A DNA stretch of 13,847 nucleotides from an uncultured Rickettsiales bacterium (GTDB lineage Bacteria > Pseudomonadota > Alphaproteobacteria > Rickettsiales > UBA1997). Location: contig CATOLK010000014.1 in NCBI GenBank assembly GCA_951801155.1, positions 1-13,847 on the forward strand, in the 5' to 3' direction. A program made the position numbers and the translations under genes. Shown piece by piece: positions 13,475-13,847 of this stretch. How positions within the stretch are numbered: the stretch's first letter is position 1; each line of letters opens with the position of its first letter. Under the pieces are notes generated by a model that was not told the DNA's origin, did not search any database, and was given only the letters and a program-made list of their open reading frames with translations.

Positions 13475-13673
13475 TTAACCCCAACCTCGCTTTTTCATTA
13501 TGCAAAAATTCATTGAAAAATATAAAAAAAATATTTTTTATATAAAAAATTATAACAAATTATTCTAAAGTTTTTATAATATATACTATTAAGATACATA
13601 TAATTTTACATTAAAAATATACTTTCCCTATTTTTCAATATATTTTGAACTTAAAAAGCGGAGTTGGAGTTAA
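13475..13673. mobile_element. MITE-like element with imperfect terminal inverted repeats
   Basis: TTAACCCCAACCTCGCTTTT (from 13475) is the near-complement of AAAAGCGGAGTTGGAGTTAA (ending 13673), with 3 mismatches over 21 bases. With small gaps the match continues inward through ATTGAAAAATA (about 13513) and TATTTTTCAAT (about 13629), giving ~45-bp ends on a ~199-bp element. AAAGTTAAC occurs at 13471-13479 and again at 13672-13680, a possible target-site duplication partly overlapping the ends. The interior is A/T-rich and non-coding. It begins inside or just after the rmuC stop codon. Confidence 0.6.
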
Positions 13674-13696
13674 AGTTAACAAAATTAATTATTAGA

Positions 13697-13847
13697 CTTC
13701 CTGCATAAAACTATTCTTATTTTTTATATATATTTAATAATTTTTTTGTATCTTTCTTTTTTTATTAGATTTGTTATTTTTTTGATTTTTCTTTATTTAC
13801 GTCATTCCAGATTAGAATTTCTTGTAAGCTTGTCTTACTAGAAAATC
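13697..13847 (-). repeat. Composite repeat, copy B (inverted relative to copy A)
   Basis: CTTCCTGCATAAAACTATT (13697-13715) is the complement of the block ending copy A, and TTATTTACGTCATTCCAGATT (from 13793) is the complement of its beginning. The palindromic core continues to the window edge: GTAAG and CTTAC blocks around GCTTGT, with AATTTCTT and AGAAAATC outside, form an imperfect hairpin that the window cuts off. The ~75 bp between the two conserved ends is unrelated A/T-rich sequence. Confidence 0.6.

Noticed and set aside
1..13847. tRNA, rRNA or riboswitch
   Set aside because: No cloverleaf, TTCGA-type arm or known aptamer pattern was seen in any intergenic stretch; a covariance-model scan (tRNAscan-SE, Infernal) would settle this.

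Overview
The window is extremely AT-rich, with long gene-poor A/T stretches, small palindromic repeats, IS remnants and a 1215-residue ankyrin-repeat protein. Together with the sdhC/sdhD-like pair described below, this suggests a reduced, host-associated bacterium, most plausibly an alphaproteobacterium of the Rickettsiales/Holosporales kind. That placement is inference from gene content and composition; no rRNA or other marker is present.

Region 1 (1-269) is a repeat-bearing leader. Region 2 (270-4521, + strand) is a tightly packed operon atpC-atpQ-atpR-atpB-atpE-atpF-atpA. The order, the presence of atpQ and atpR, the fused b-delta AtpF and the c-subunit carboxylates mark it as an N-ATPase, the Na+-translocating class of F-type ATPase. 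The two genes normally bracketing this set, atpD (beta) and atpG (gamma), are not at their usual places. Region 3 (4640-6032, - strand) is a coupled three-gene operon: two small membrane proteins that align by eye with SdhC and SdhD of succinate dehydrogenase but have lost key heme/quinone residues, then a class I O-methyltransferase. Region 4 (6218-6860, +) is an unrecognised charged 193-residue protein behind a consensus-like sigma-70 promoter.

Region 5 (6876-7580) has no gene. It is a cluster of diverged copies of a palindromic repeat with ATTCCAGA/TCTGGAAT ends; related copies lie at both window ends in opposite orientation. Region 6 (7578-11342, -) is the ankyrin gene with promoter, RBS and a long terminator-like hairpin. 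Its 3' part shows a recent four-repeat duplication and a Lys/Glu/Arg low-complexity tract. Region 7 (11365-11576) is a 212-bp internally deleted insertion sequence that keeps both terminal inverted repeats and the last ~55 codons of its transposase. Region 8 (11600-13472, +) is rnhA-rmuC with a clear promoter. Region 9 (13475-13673) is a MITE-like element with ~45-bp imperfect terminal repeats just after the rmuC stop, followed by the last palindromic repeat.

Functionally, the ATPase and the SDH-anchor pair belong to membrane energetics, rnhA-rmuC to nucleic-acid maintenance, and the ankyrin gene (perhaps also the 193-residue protein) looks like host-interaction accessory cargo in a repeat-rich area. 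The most unusual points are the Na+-type ATPase in an apparently reduced genome, the degenerate SDH anchors, and the dense layer of small mobile and palindromic elements.
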